Positions 9,410-19,320 of a stretch of 64,000 nt of DNA are shown in pieces. The position numbers and the translations under genes are program-made. Origin of the DNA: Streptomyces sp. WMMB303 (lineage in GTDB: Bacteria > Actinomycetota > Actinomycetes > Streptomycetales > Streptomycetaceae). Within the stretch, counting starts at the first letter, position 1. Each line of letters opens with the position of its first letter. Under the pieces are notes generated by a model. It was not told where the DNA came from. It saw nothing but the letters and a program-made list of their open reading frames with translations, and did no database searches. The stretch spans positions 5,301,001 through 5,365,000 of the forward strand of contig NZ_JARKIN010000001.1 in NCBI RefSeq assembly GCF_029351045.1, in the 5' to 3' direction.

Positions 9410-10405
9410 GTGGAGCGCAGGACAATCGGTGCGGCAGCGCTCGGCGTGGGCGCCGTCGGCCTCGGCTGCATGCCGATGAGCTGGGCCTATTCCACTTCCG
9501 AGCAGCGCGGCGACAGCTCGCTGCGCGCGGTGCACACCGCGCTGGACGCAGGGATGTCGCTGCTGGACACGGCCGACATGTACGGCCCCTTCACCAACGA
9601 GCTGCTGATCGGGCGCGCGCTGAAGGAGCGGCGCGCGGAGGCGTTCGTCTCCACCAAGTGCGGGCTGCTCGTGGGCGAGCAGCACATCGTCGCCAACGGC
9701 CGTCCCGGTTACGTGCGGCGCGCCTGCGACGCCTCGCTGCGCAGGCTGCAGACCGACGTGATCGACCTCTACCAGCTGCACCGCGCGGATCCCGAGGTAC
9801 CGATCGAGGAGACCTGGGGTGCGATGGCCGAGCTGGTGACGGCGGGCAAGGTACGCGCGCTGGGCTTCTGCGCCGTGGGCGCCCGCGCGGACAGACGCTC
9901 GGGCGCCGGTATCCACGACGCGACCATACGGCAGCTCGAACGCGTCCAGCAGGTGTTCCCGGTGAGCGGGGTGCAGGCCGAGCTGTCGGTCTGGTCCCGC
10001 GAGGCGCTGGAGACCCTGCTGCCCTGGTGCGAGGCGCGCGGTGTCGGGTTCCTCGCCGCCATGCCGCTGGGCAACGGCTATCTGAGCGGCGCGCTCACCA
10101 CCGGCGGCGGCTTCGAGCCGGACGACGTGCGCGCCCGGCACCCCCGCTTCACCGCCGAGATGATGGCCGCCAACCAGCCCATCGTGGCCGGACTGCGCCG
10201 GGTGGCCCGGCGCCACGGCAACGCCACCCCGGCGCAGGTGGCCCTGGCCTGGGTGCTCGCCCAGGGCCGGCACGTGATCCCCGTACCGGGCACCAAGAAG
10301 GCGCACTGGGCCGCCGAGAACGCCCGCGCGGCCGGACTGGCACTGACCGCCGAGGACCTGGCCGAGGTGAACGGACTCCCCGCCGCGCAGGGCTCCTGGG
10401 ACTGA
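9410..10405 (+). CDS. Aldo/keto reductase
   Basis: NADPH-dependent oxidoreductase with a TIM-barrel fold, 331 residues. The catalytic tetrad is visible: Asp and Tyr in LLDTADMYGPFTNE, Lys in VSTKCG and His in LYQLHRADP. The C-terminal VIPVPGTKK binds the cofactor phosphate. The GTG start at 9410 gives MERRTIGAAALGVGAVGLGCM, the usual family N-terminus, behind GGAGGGAGCGG. The frame is open further upstream but without family sequence. The physiological substrate is unknown. It is divergent from the 2-hydroxyacid dehydrogenase. Confidence 0.92.
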   Translation: MERRTIGAAALGVGAVGLGCMPMSWAYSTSEQRGDSSLRAVHTALDAGMSLLDTADMYGPFTNELLIGRALKERRAEAFVSTKCGLLVGEQHIVANGRPGYVRRACDASLRRLQTDVIDLYQLHRADPEVPIEETWGAMAELVTAGKVRALGFCAVGARADRRSGAGIHDATIRQLERVQQVFPVSGVQAELSVWSREALETLLPWCEARGVGFLAAMPLGNGYLSGALTTGGGFEPDDVRARHPRFTAEMMAANQPIVAGLRRVARRHGNATPAQVALAWVLAQGRHVIPVPGTKKAHWAAENARAAGLALTAEDLAEVNGLPAAQGSWD

Positions 10406-10526
10406 CTCGTCGGGCCGCTCCGGCGCCCGGCGGAGAATCCGGCGGGACGACCGCGCCTCGGCGGCGCGGCCGGGAGAGGATGTGGTCCCCTGGGGAGTCC
10501 GCCGGTCGAGGACGAGGAGCCGAAAC

Positions 10527-11684
10527 GTGCGACGTACGGCAGGTTTGCGCATCGTTGCGGTCTGCGCGCTGGCGCTGAGCGCGGGATGTTCCGGCGGTGG
10601 CGGCGGTGGCGGCGAGCCCTCGGGCACGCGGAGCAGTTCCGCCGCAGCGCCCTCGCCGAGCGCCGCCCCCGCCAAGGGGTCCGTGAAAGTGGTCAGAACG
10701 CTCACGACGGGGCTCGAATCGCCCTGGGGCCTGGCCCCGCTGTCCGGCGGAGATCTGCTCGTCTCCTCGCGGGACACCGGCAAGATCCTGCGAATCGACG
10801 GCGACAGCGGCAAGAAGACCGAGGTGGGCACCGTTCCCGGGGTGGAGCCGGGCGGCGAGGGCGGGCTGCTGGGACTGGCCGTCCCACCGGACGGGGCGGA
10901 AGCCGGGAAGATGGTCTACGCCTACTTCACCTCCGCGTCCGACAACCGCATCGTGCGGATGCTCTACGACCCCGCGAAGGAGCCCGGGGACCAGCTCGGG
11001 GCGCCGGACACCATCCTCAAGGGCATCCCCAAGGGACGGATCCACAACGGCGGGCGGATCGCGTTCGGCCCGGACAAGATGCTCTACGCCGGAACCGGCG
11101 AGTCCGGCGACGGCGGACTCGCCCAGGACAAGGAGTCGCTGGGCGGCAAGATCCTGCGGATGACGCCCGAGGGCGAACCAGCGGGGCACGGCAGCCCCGA
11201 CCCGGACTCGGTCGTCTACTCCTGGGGGCACCGCAATGTGCAGGGCCTGGACTGGGACCGCGGCAAGCGGCTGTGGGCCTCCGAGTTCGGGCAGGACACC
11301 TGGGACGAACTCAACCTGATCGAGCCGGGCGGGAACTACGGCTGGCCGGACGCCGAGGGCAGGAGCGACGACAAGAGGTTCGAGAACCCCGTCGAGCAGT
11401 GGCGCACGGACGAGGCGTCCCCCAGCGGACTGGCCGTCGCGGCGGGGTCGGTGTGGATGGCGGGGCTGCGCGGGGAGCGGCTGTGGCGGATCCCGCTCAG
11501 GGGCGGGGAACCCGCCGCCGCCCCCCAGGCGTTCCTGAAGGGGAAGTACGGACGGCTCCGGACGGTCGTGGCGGACCGCAGCGGTGGCGGCGGCGACGGG
11601 CTCTGGCTGGTCACGAGCGAGACGGACGGACGCGGCTCGCCGGAGAAGGGGGACGACCGCATCCTGCGACTCGAGGTGCATTGA
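10527..11684 (+). CDS. PQQ-dependent sugar dehydrogenase-type lipoprotein
   Basis: Exported six-bladed beta-propeller of the soluble glucose/sorbosone dehydrogenase family, 385 residues. The N-terminus is a lipoprotein signal with lipobox LSAGC, followed by a low-complexity Gly/Ser/Ala linker. Family sequences include LESPWGLAPL, GGEGGLLGLAV, RIHNGGRIAFGPDKMLYAGTGE, SWGHRNVQGLDW and the metal/cofactor region EPGGNYGWP. The GTG start has GAGGAG 7 bases upstream. It oxidises an unknown sugar at the outer membrane face if the quinone cofactor is supplied. The small gene at 11695 follows after 10 bases and is probably co-transcribed. Confidence 0.9.
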   Translation: MRRTAGLRIVAVCALALSAGCSGGGGGGGEPSGTRSSSAAAPSPSAAPAKGSVKVVRTLTTGLESPWGLAPLSGGDLLVSSRDTGKILRIDGDSGKKTEVGTVPGVEPGGEGGLLGLAVPPDGAEAGKMVYAYFTSASDNRIVRMLYDPAKEPGDQLGAPDTILKGIPKGRIHNGGRIAFGPDKMLYAGTGESGDGGLAQDKESLGGKILRMTPEGEPAGHGSPDPDSVVYSWGHRNVQGLDWDRGKRLWASEFGQDTWDELNLIEPGGNYGWPDAEGRSDDKRFENPVEQWRTDEASPSGLAVAAGSVWMAGLRGERLWRIPLRGGEPAAAPQAFLKGKYGRLRTVVADRSGGGGDGLWLVTSETDGRGSPEKGDDRILRLEVH

Positions 11685-11694
11685 GGATGGTCAG

Positions 11695-11964
11695 ATGTTC
11701 AACCTGATGCAGGAACTGTTCACACCGGGCAGCAAGCACGCGGACGACGAGCAGCGGCGACTGGAGCACACCCGGATTCAGGAGGGCGTCGGCGACCCCG
11801 GTAAGGGGCCGATCGACCTGTCCTCCGGCAAGGCGCTCATCCGTCCACCCGAGCAACGGGTCGAGCGGCGGCCGGAGCCGTCGGGGACACTTCGGCGCCC
11901 GGAGCAGCCGCCGTCCGCGGCGCGTCCGCCGTGGCGGCCCCGTCCGGAGCCGCCACGGAGCTGA
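11695..11964 (+). CDS. Small DUF6191-like protein
   Basis: An 89-residue protein starting MFNLMQELFTPGSKHADDEQ with the motif GDPGKGPIDLSSGKALI, matching small Streptomyces proteins I recall as DUF6191; function unknown. The ATG has GAGGA upstream and lies 10 bases after the sugar dehydrogenase stop. The conserved part ends near residue 50. The Arg/Pro-rich tail is read through the 3' end of the opposite-strand LuxR regulator (128 bases of antisense overlap), so the tail may be poorly constrained. Confidence 0.75.
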   Translation: MFNLMQELFTPGSKHADDEQRRLEHTRIQEGVGDPGKGPIDLSSGKALIRPPEQRVERRPEPSGTLRRPEQPPSAARPPWRPRPEPPRS

Positions 11965-14900
11965 GCCCCTTCGGACTCACCAGCCGCAGCCGGAACGCCA
12001 TGGCCGCCGCCTCGCCGCGAGTGGCCACGCCCAGCTTGGCGAGAATGTTGGAGACGTGCACGCTCGCCGTCTTCGGGGCGATGTAGAGGCGTTCGGCTAT
12101 CTGCCGGTTGCTGCGGCCCTCGGCGACGAGTTCCAGCACGCCGCGCTCGCGCCGGGTGAGCCCGAACGCCTCCGCCGGGTCCGCGGGCGCGGATGCCGGC
12201 CGGTCGGCGCCCGGGCGCTCGGCGTCCGCGTCACCACCGAGCACGATCCGGGCGCGGGCCGCGAGCTGTTCGACCTCGGCCCGCAGCGGCGCGGCGCCCA
12301 GCCCTACGGCGGCGGAGTGCGTCTGCCCCAGCAGCTCCCGTGCAGCCGGGCAGTCGCCGCGCCGCGGGTTCGCGTCCGCCAGCAGCGCCTCGGCCCAGCG
12401 CAGCCGGGCACGGGCCAGCAGCCCGGGACGGTCAACCGGCTCCAGCGCCCGCACCGCCGCCTCCCAGGCCCGCGGGTCCCCTTCCCCCGCCGCCCGCTTC
12501 AACTCGGCCTCCAGCAGCAGCGCGTGCGCCTCCCACACCGGGGCCGGCCGGGCCAGCCTGCGGGCCGCGCGGCGCAGTTCGGCCAGCACCCGGCCCCGCC
12601 CCGGCTCGGCATCCGGCAGGCCGCGCAGCTCCGCCTCGTACGACGCGGCCGCGTACAGCAGCGCCCACGCATAGGGGTGGGTGCCCGGTGGGAAGCCCTC
12701 CTGCAGGGCGGTCGCCAGCTCGCGGCGGGCCGCGGCGACCTCGCCGCGCTCGGCCGCCAGCGCCATCGTGTGCAGCCGGAGCGCCACCATCCGCTGCGGC
12801 TCGCCCGCCGGGGACGACCCCATGGCGGCCGCGGCCTCCTCGACGGCCGACTCCAGCCCCGGGAGGTCTCCCCGGTCCCGGGCCAGCCGGGCACGGAGGA
12901 GCGCCACCCAGGCGCGTACGTCGGCCACGCGGGCCGCCGCGGCGGCCCGTTCGAGCAGCTCCTCCGCCCGCCGCCAGTCCCCCGTCGAGAGCAGCGCCTC
13001 GGCCTGTCCCGCGAGGGCTCCCGCGTAGGAGTTGGGGCGCCCGCGTTTCCGGGCGACGCGGGCTGCTCGGGCGGCCTCCTCGGCGGCCTCCGCCGAGCGG
13101 CCCACCGCCTCCAGTTCCACGGCGATGTTGATGGCGGCGCAGGTCATCACACTGGTGACACCGGCCGCGTCCGCCTCGTCCCGCGCCCGGGCCAGCTCGG
13201 CGAGCCCCTCCTCCAGGTCGCCCGACTCTGCGAGCAGGGTGCCGAGGGTGACCCTGGCGTCCAACTCGATGGTGGTCGCGCCCACCACCCGGGCCAGTTC
13301 GACCGCGCGCACGGCGGTCGCCAGTGCCTCCCGCCCGGGGCGGTGGATCATGCCCCAGCTCGCGGCGCTGGAGAGCACCTCCGCGTGCACCGCCGACGGC
13401 GGCAGCCCGCGGACCAGTTCCTGGGCCTTGGCGATCTGTGCCCAGCCGTCGCCCTTGCCCATGTCCTCCAGCAGCAGCCCGCTCTTGAGCTGGAACCAGG
13501 CGGCCGTCAGGGGGTCCTTCGTCTCGTCCAGCCGGGCCAGCGCGCGGCGGGCGAGCACCTTGGCCCGCGCCACGTCACCACTGACCCGGGCGGCGACGAG
13601 CGCTTCGGCCAGCACTTCGAGGAAGCCGGGCGGCCGGAAGGCGGGGGCCCGGTGGGCGTCGGGGTCCTCGGGGACGTCCGCGCCGGGGAAGGTGCGCGGG
13701 ATGCGCAGCGCGGGCAGGGCGGCCCGGTCCTCCTCGGGCACCTCGTCCCACAGTTCGATGACTCGCTCCAGCAGGCCGTGCTCCTCGGCGTACGCGTGCC
13801 GGTTCCGGGCCTCGCAGGCGGCGGACAGCGCCGCGGGCAGCGCCTTGGCCGCGTCCCGGCCGCGGTGCCAGTAGTGCGCGAGGCGCGCCAGTCGCTCCTC
13901 GGCGCAGACCAGGGACGGGTCGCCCTCCAGCGTCTCGGCGTAGCGGCGGCTGATCCGGGCCAGTTCGCCGGGGAGCAGGTCCTCCCGCACCGCCTCGCGC
14001 AGCAGGGCGTGCCGGAACAGGTAGCCGGAGCCGTCGGCTGTGGGGCGCAGCACGTTGGCGCCGACCGCCGAGCGCAGTGCCTCCAGCAGCGCGTCCTCGC
14101 CGAGCCCCGCGACCGCCGCCAGCAGGGCGTGCTCCACGGCGGAGCCGCCGCCCGCCGCCAGCCGCACCACCCGCTGGGCCGGTTCGGGAAGTGCTTCTAC
14201 CCGGACGAGCAGCAGGTCGCGCAGGGAGTTGCTGATGGCGCAGGCGGCCTCGGTGGCCGTCAGCTCCTCGACGAAGAAGGGGATCCCCTCGGAGCGGCGG
14301 AAGATCTCCTCGGCCAGCTCCCCCGCGGGCTCGGTGCCCTTGATACCGGTGATCTGGTCGCGCACCTCGCTGCGGGTCAGCCGGGGCAGCTCCAGATGCA
14401 GCACGGTCCGCAGCCGGTCCTGCTCGGCGAGGAAGGGGCGCAGCGGGTGACGGCGGTGGATGTCGTCCGTCCGGTAGGTGGCCAGCAGCACCAGCCGGCA
14501 GGTGCGGACGGAGCGGAAGAGGTAGCCGAGCAGTTCCCGGGTGGAGCGGTCGGCCCACTGGAGGTCTTCGAGGGCGACGACGAGAGTGCGGTCGGCGGCC
14601 AGCCGTTCCAGCAGTTGGGCCGTGGCCTCGAAGAGCCGGGCGCGGCCGCCGTCGGCGCCGTCGTCGTACTCCTCGCGCTGCAAGGCCGGTGGTCCGGGCA
14701 CCGCCAGGTCCGGCAGCAGCCGGGCCAGCTCGGTCTCGCGGCCCTCGGCGGCGGCGGCCAGCGCGCCGGGCGGCACGGTGCCGCGCAGCCCGCGCAGCGC
14801 GGTGGTGAAGGGCGCGAAGGGGAGGCCGTCCGCGCCCAGTTCCAGGCAGCCGCCGAGGGTGGTGACCCCGTCGGCCGCGCGGACCCGGGCGAGGAATTCC

Positions 14901-15082
14901 TCCAGCAGCCGGGTCTTGCCCACGCCCGCCTCGCCGCCGAGGAGAAGCGCTTGGGGCGCGCCCGTACCGGCGCGGGTGAGAGCAGTGGTGAGTGCGGTCA
15001 GTTCGGCGGTACGGCCGACGAACACGGGACTGACACCGGTTTGCAGGGGCACGTCACTCAGCATCGCATCCGGCACCGTCAT
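11837..15082 (-). CDS. Large LuxR-family ATPase transcriptional regulator
   Basis: LAL-type regulator of 1081 residues. The N-terminal AAA/NACHT-like domain has a Walker A motif GGEAGVGKTRLLEE near residue 50 and LVVALEDLQWADRSTRELLGYL as Walker B. A long alpha-helical TPR-like middle follows. At residues about 972-1035 there is a LuxR helix-turn-helix (GLTRRERGVLELVAEGRSNRQIAERLYIAPKTASVHVSNIL), then a disordered Ala/Pro tail. Such proteins activate target promoters after ligand or ATP sensing. The targets are unknown; no biosynthetic cluster lies beside it. The ATG at 15082 sits behind AAGGCAGG. Its 3' end overlaps the convergent DUF6191-like gene. Confidence 0.92.
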   Translation of the reverse strand: MTVPDAMLSDVPLQTGVSPVFVGRTAELTALTTALTRAGTGAPQALLLGGEAGVGKTRLLEEFLARVRAADGVTTLGGCLELGADGLPFAPFTTALRGLRGTVPPGALAAAAEGRETELARLLPDLAVPGPPALQREEYDDGADGGRARLFEATAQLLERLAADRTLVVALEDLQWADRSTRELLGYLFRSVRTCRLVLLATYRTDDIHRRHPLRPFLAEQDRLRTVLHLELPRLTRSEVRDQITGIKGTEPAGELAEEIFRRSEGIPFFVEELTATEAACAISNSLRDLLLVRVEALPEPAQRVVRLAAGGGSAVEHALLAAVAGLGEDALLEALRSAVGANVLRPTADGSGYLFRHALLREAVREDLLPGELARISRRYAETLEGDPSLVCAEERLARLAHYWHRGRDAAKALPAALSAACEARNRHAYAEEHGLLERVIELWDEVPEEDRAALPALRIPRTFPGADVPEDPDAHRAPAFRPPGFLEVLAEALVAARVSGDVARAKVLARRALARLDETKDPLTAAWFQLKSGLLLEDMGKGDGWAQIAKAQELVRGLPPSAVHAEVLSSAASWGMIHRPGREALATAVRAVELARVVGATTIELDARVTLGTLLAESGDLEEGLAELARARDEADAAGVTSVMTCAAINIAVELEAVGRSAEAAEEAARAARVARKRGRPNSYAGALAGQAEALLSTGDWRRAEELLERAAAAARVADVRAWVALLRARLARDRGDLPGLESAVEEAAAAMGSSPAGEPQRMVALRLHTMALAAERGEVAAARRELATALQEGFPPGTHPYAWALLYAAASYEAELRGLPDAEPGRGRVLAELRRAARRLARPAPVWEAHALLLEAELKRAAGEGDPRAWEAAVRALEPVDRPGLLARARLRWAEALLADANPRRGDCPAARELLGQTHSAAVGLGAAPLRAEVEQLAARARIVLGGDADAERPGADRPASAPADPAEAFGLTRRERGVLELVAEGRSNRQIAERLYIAPKTASVHVSNILAKLGVATRGEAAAMAFRLRLVSPKGLSSVAAPDGAATADAPRTAAAPGAEVSPTAPAAARPVARVDG

Positions 15083-15200
15083 AAGGCACCTGCCTTATGC
15101 GCGGCCGCTCCGGGCGCGCCCGCGCGGGGCAGGGCCGCGCTGTGCCCGGCCGCCGGTCCGCCGCCTGCGGCGCCCCGGCCGCAGGCGGCCCGCGACACGC

Positions 15201-15401
15201 TCACGCGGCCGGGACCCACACCTGTTCGCCTTCGCCCCGGTCCCGGCTCCTGCGGCCGAGCCAGGAGCGCACGCCGGCGCGGCCCTGTTCGCGGCGTGCC
15301 GCCTTGGCCGCGCGGACCAGGCGCTCGTGCTCGGCCTCGCGGCGCAGGTCGTCCATCCGGCTCTGGTGGTACGTGTGGTCGAGGTCGTACAGCATCTTCA
15401 T
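15201..15401 (-). CDS. Small basic helical protein, unknown function
   Basis: A 66-residue protein beginning MKMLYDLDHTYHQSRMDDLR, highly charged and probably helical, with Arg/Lys-rich segments. I chose the ATG at 15401, behind GAGGGGG, because the downstream sequence looks like coding sequence seen in other Streptomyces; the frame is open 24 codons further upstream. It sits 118 bases before the LuxR gene on the same strand. No function can be assigned. Confidence 0.6.
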   Translation of the reverse strand: MKMLYDLDHTYHQSRMDDLRREAEHERLVRAAKAARREQGRAGVRSWLGRRSRDRGEGEQVWVPAA

Positions 15402-15698
15402 GGCCCCCTCGGGGAGTGGTTGCGAACTGTGCTTCCACAGTCCTCCCTGAGGGTGTTGCGGCGCATCGGGCAACTGCCCGGTCCTGGCGGTCCGGGTGCC
15501 TTAGGACCCCGGACACCGTCGGCCCGAATGCCTTAGGGCCCCGGTCCCGCACGCCCGAGGGCCTGAGATGGAGGTACCGCGCCCCGCGGGCGGCAGTGCG
15601 CACGGGGCGGGGCCGGAGCCCGGCCCCGGCCGGGAGCTCGGGGACACCGGGGGGGATGCCGCGTGCTCACCGGCCGGGGGGGCGCGGGGCCCGGGTGC

Positions 15699-16499
<801 letters not shown>

Positions 16500-18744
16500 G
16501 GGCGGCCACCGTAGGGGCGGTTTCTGAGAGACCGATGAGAGCGCCGGGACGCTGCCCGACCACCGGTACGGGGGTGGTCACCGGCACCTCCGGCTCACCG
16601 CTGTTCTCCGGCTCGATGCTCAGCCGCGGCAGCCGCCGGTCCAGCCACCCGGGCAGCCACCAGTTGGCGCCGCCGAGCATGTGCATCAGCGCCGGTACCA
16701 GCAGTGTGCGCAGCACGAAGGCGTCCAGGGCCACCGCCGCGGCCAGCGCGATGCCGAACATGGCGATGAGCCGGTCGCCGCTGAGCACGAATCCGCCGAA
16801 GACCGAGATCATGATCACGGCCGCGGAGTTGATCACCTTGCTGGTCTCCGAGAGGCCGACCCGCACCGCGCGCCGGTTGTCGCCGGTCAGCCGCCATTCC
16901 TCGTACATCCGGCTGACGAGGAAGACCTGGTAGTCCATGGACAGCCCGAACAGCACGGAGATCATGATGACCGGGAGGAAGGGCTCGATGGGCCCCGCGC
17001 TGCCCAGCCCGAGCAGTTCGCTGCCCCAGCCCCACTGGAAGACGGCGACCACCACGCCGAAAGCTCCGGCGACCGCGGCGATGTTCATCACCGCCGCCTT
17101 GAGCGGGATACCGATGCTCCGGAAGGCCACCAGCAGCAGCAGCGAGCCGAGGCCGATGACCACGCCGCCGAACAGCGGGAGCTTGCCGACGATGATGTCG
17201 GCGAAGTCGTCGTGGCCCGCGGTGGACCCGCCGACCAGGACCTCCATCGTCGACCCCTCCTCGGCCCTCGGCAGGACGTCCGCGCGCAGCCGGTCCACCA
17301 GGTCGGAGGTGGACCGGGACTGCGGGGAGCTGTCGGGCACCACCGTGATCACGCCGGTGTCGCCGCTGCCGTTGAACTCGGGCCCGCTGACCTGGGCGAC
17401 CCCGGGGGTGTGCTGGATGTCGCCGCGCAGATGGTCGAAGGCCAGTTTGTCGCCGGCCCCGTCCAGCTCGCCGACCAGCGTCAGCGGACCGTTGGTGCCC
17501 GGCCCGAATCCGTCCGCGAGCATGTCGTAGGCCTTGCGTGTGGTGCTGGCCGCCGGGTCGTTGCCCTGGTCCGAGGTGCCCAGGTGCAGTCCGAGCGCGG
17601 GCAGCGCCAGCACGGCCATCAGCAGGGCCGCGATCCCGCCCAGCAGCTTGGGCCGCCGCTCGACGAAGGCGGACCAGCGCATGGCGAAGCCCGTGGGGCG
17701 GTCGGGACGCGGGCCGTGCTCGATGAGCCGGCGGCGCTCCCGGCGGCTGAGGGCACGCATGCCGATGAAGCCGAGCAGGGCGGGGAGCAGGGTGACGGAC
17801 GCGGCCACGCTCAGCAGCACGGTCAGACAGGCGGCTATCGCCACTCCGTTGAGGAAGCCGAGCCGCAGGATGAACATGCCCAGCAGCGCGATACAGACCG
17901 TGGCCCCCGCGAAGACCACCGCGCGTCCCGACACCGTCACGGCCCGGCGTGCGGCCTCGACCACCGGCAGCCCGGCACGCAGCCCGCGCCGGTGCCGCGT
18001 GACGATGAACAGTGCGTAGTCGATGCCGACACCCAGGCCGATGAGCATGCCCAGCATGGGCGCGAAGTCGGCGACGGTCATCAGCCGGCTGAGCAGCCCG
18101 GTACCGGCCGTCGCGGTGCCCACGGCGACGACCGCGGTGATCAGCGGCAGCGCCGTGGCGGCGAGCGAGCCGAAGGCCAGGAAGAGGACGACGGCCGCCG
18201 CCGCCAGTCCGATGGCCTCGGCGAGGTGGGCCGTGGGGGCCTCGGCGGCCGCCACGCCCGAGCCGCCCGCCTCGACCTGCAGGTCGTCACCGGATGCGCC
18301 CTGGACGGTGTCCAGGACGCGCTGCACGGTCTGCCCGCCCAGTTCGTCGGTGGGCCCCTCGAAGGTGAGAGCGGCGTAGGCGGTGTGTCCGTCGGGGCTG
18401 ATCGCGCCACCGCCCCCGGCGCCGTAGGGCGACTCCACGGACTCCACGCCGGGCAGGCCCTCGACCTCGTGCAGCGCCTCGGTCATCCGCTCCTGGACCG
18501 CCGTGGCGCGCACCGTGCCCTGCTCCGAGTGCCACACGATCGTGTCACTGGCACCGGCCCGGTCGGGGAACGCGCTCGCCATACGCTCCGCCGCCCGGCC
18601 GGACTCGGTGCCCTGGGCACCGTAGTCGTCGGAGTAGGCGCTGCCGAGCAGCGAGGAGGCCGTCACGGCACCGGCCAGCGCGGCGAGCCAGAGCAGCAGG
18701 ACGAGGAGGCGGCGCCTCAGGCACCAGCGGGCAAGAGCGGTCAC

Positions 18745-19320
18745 GGGCGGTCGCCTGCTCCCGGGTGTCGTACGGGCGGGGAACGGGGTGCGTAGACCTT
18801 GTCCGCCGCATCGGGCCTCCCGGCCGTCGGCCGGGAGCGGCGGTCCGAGGCGGCAGCACACCTCACCTCAAGGACCGTGCTGTGCAGCGTGCCATCCCGG
18901 AGAGATCGATTGCGGCGTTTGTGGCGATACCCACAGCGGGCCCGGTTCGGTGTCTCAGCCCGTAGCCGCGTCCTCACCGCTCGAGCGGGCCCCCGCCGCG
19001 GCGCTCCGGAGCCGAGGTGCGGTGCCCGGTCCGGAACGCGGCTCCGGGAGGGCGTCCGGAAGACGCCGGGTCGCCGAGCGGGAGCCGCACGGCCGGGGCG
19101 TGCGGCTCCGCTCCGGTATCGCGAGCCCGGCGCGAATCCACGCAAGCCCGGCGTGCGCCGCGCGCCGGGAACGCCGGGGGAACACGGCCGGTACCGCCGT
19201 CGCCGGTACCCATTAGCCTGTGGGAGCCGTCCGGCGATCCCCTCGCGGAGGTCGGGCGGTCCGCAGGAGGCCGGAAGGCCCGGCGCACGCACCACACGGG
19301 ATGGGGGACGGTCGTTACGT
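18745..19320. other. Divergent intergenic region between MMPL and TerD-AIM24 genes
   Basis: 576 bases without a supported gene, holding the promoters of two divergent genes. A perfect palindrome lies at 18817-18837. AT-richer patches near 18905-18935 and 19205-19215 are the only promoter-like composition. Nothing resembling a structured RNA was recognised. Confidence 0.5.
18817..18837. promoter_or_regulatory. 21-bp perfect palindrome upstream of MMPL gene
   Basis: CTCCCGGCCG-T-CGGCCGGGAG: 10-bp arms around a single central base, 73 bases upstream of the MMPL start. With no loop it cannot be a normal hairpin terminator; it looks more like a dimeric repressor operator (TetR or MarR type), although no regulator gene is adjacent. 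Confidence 0.4.
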
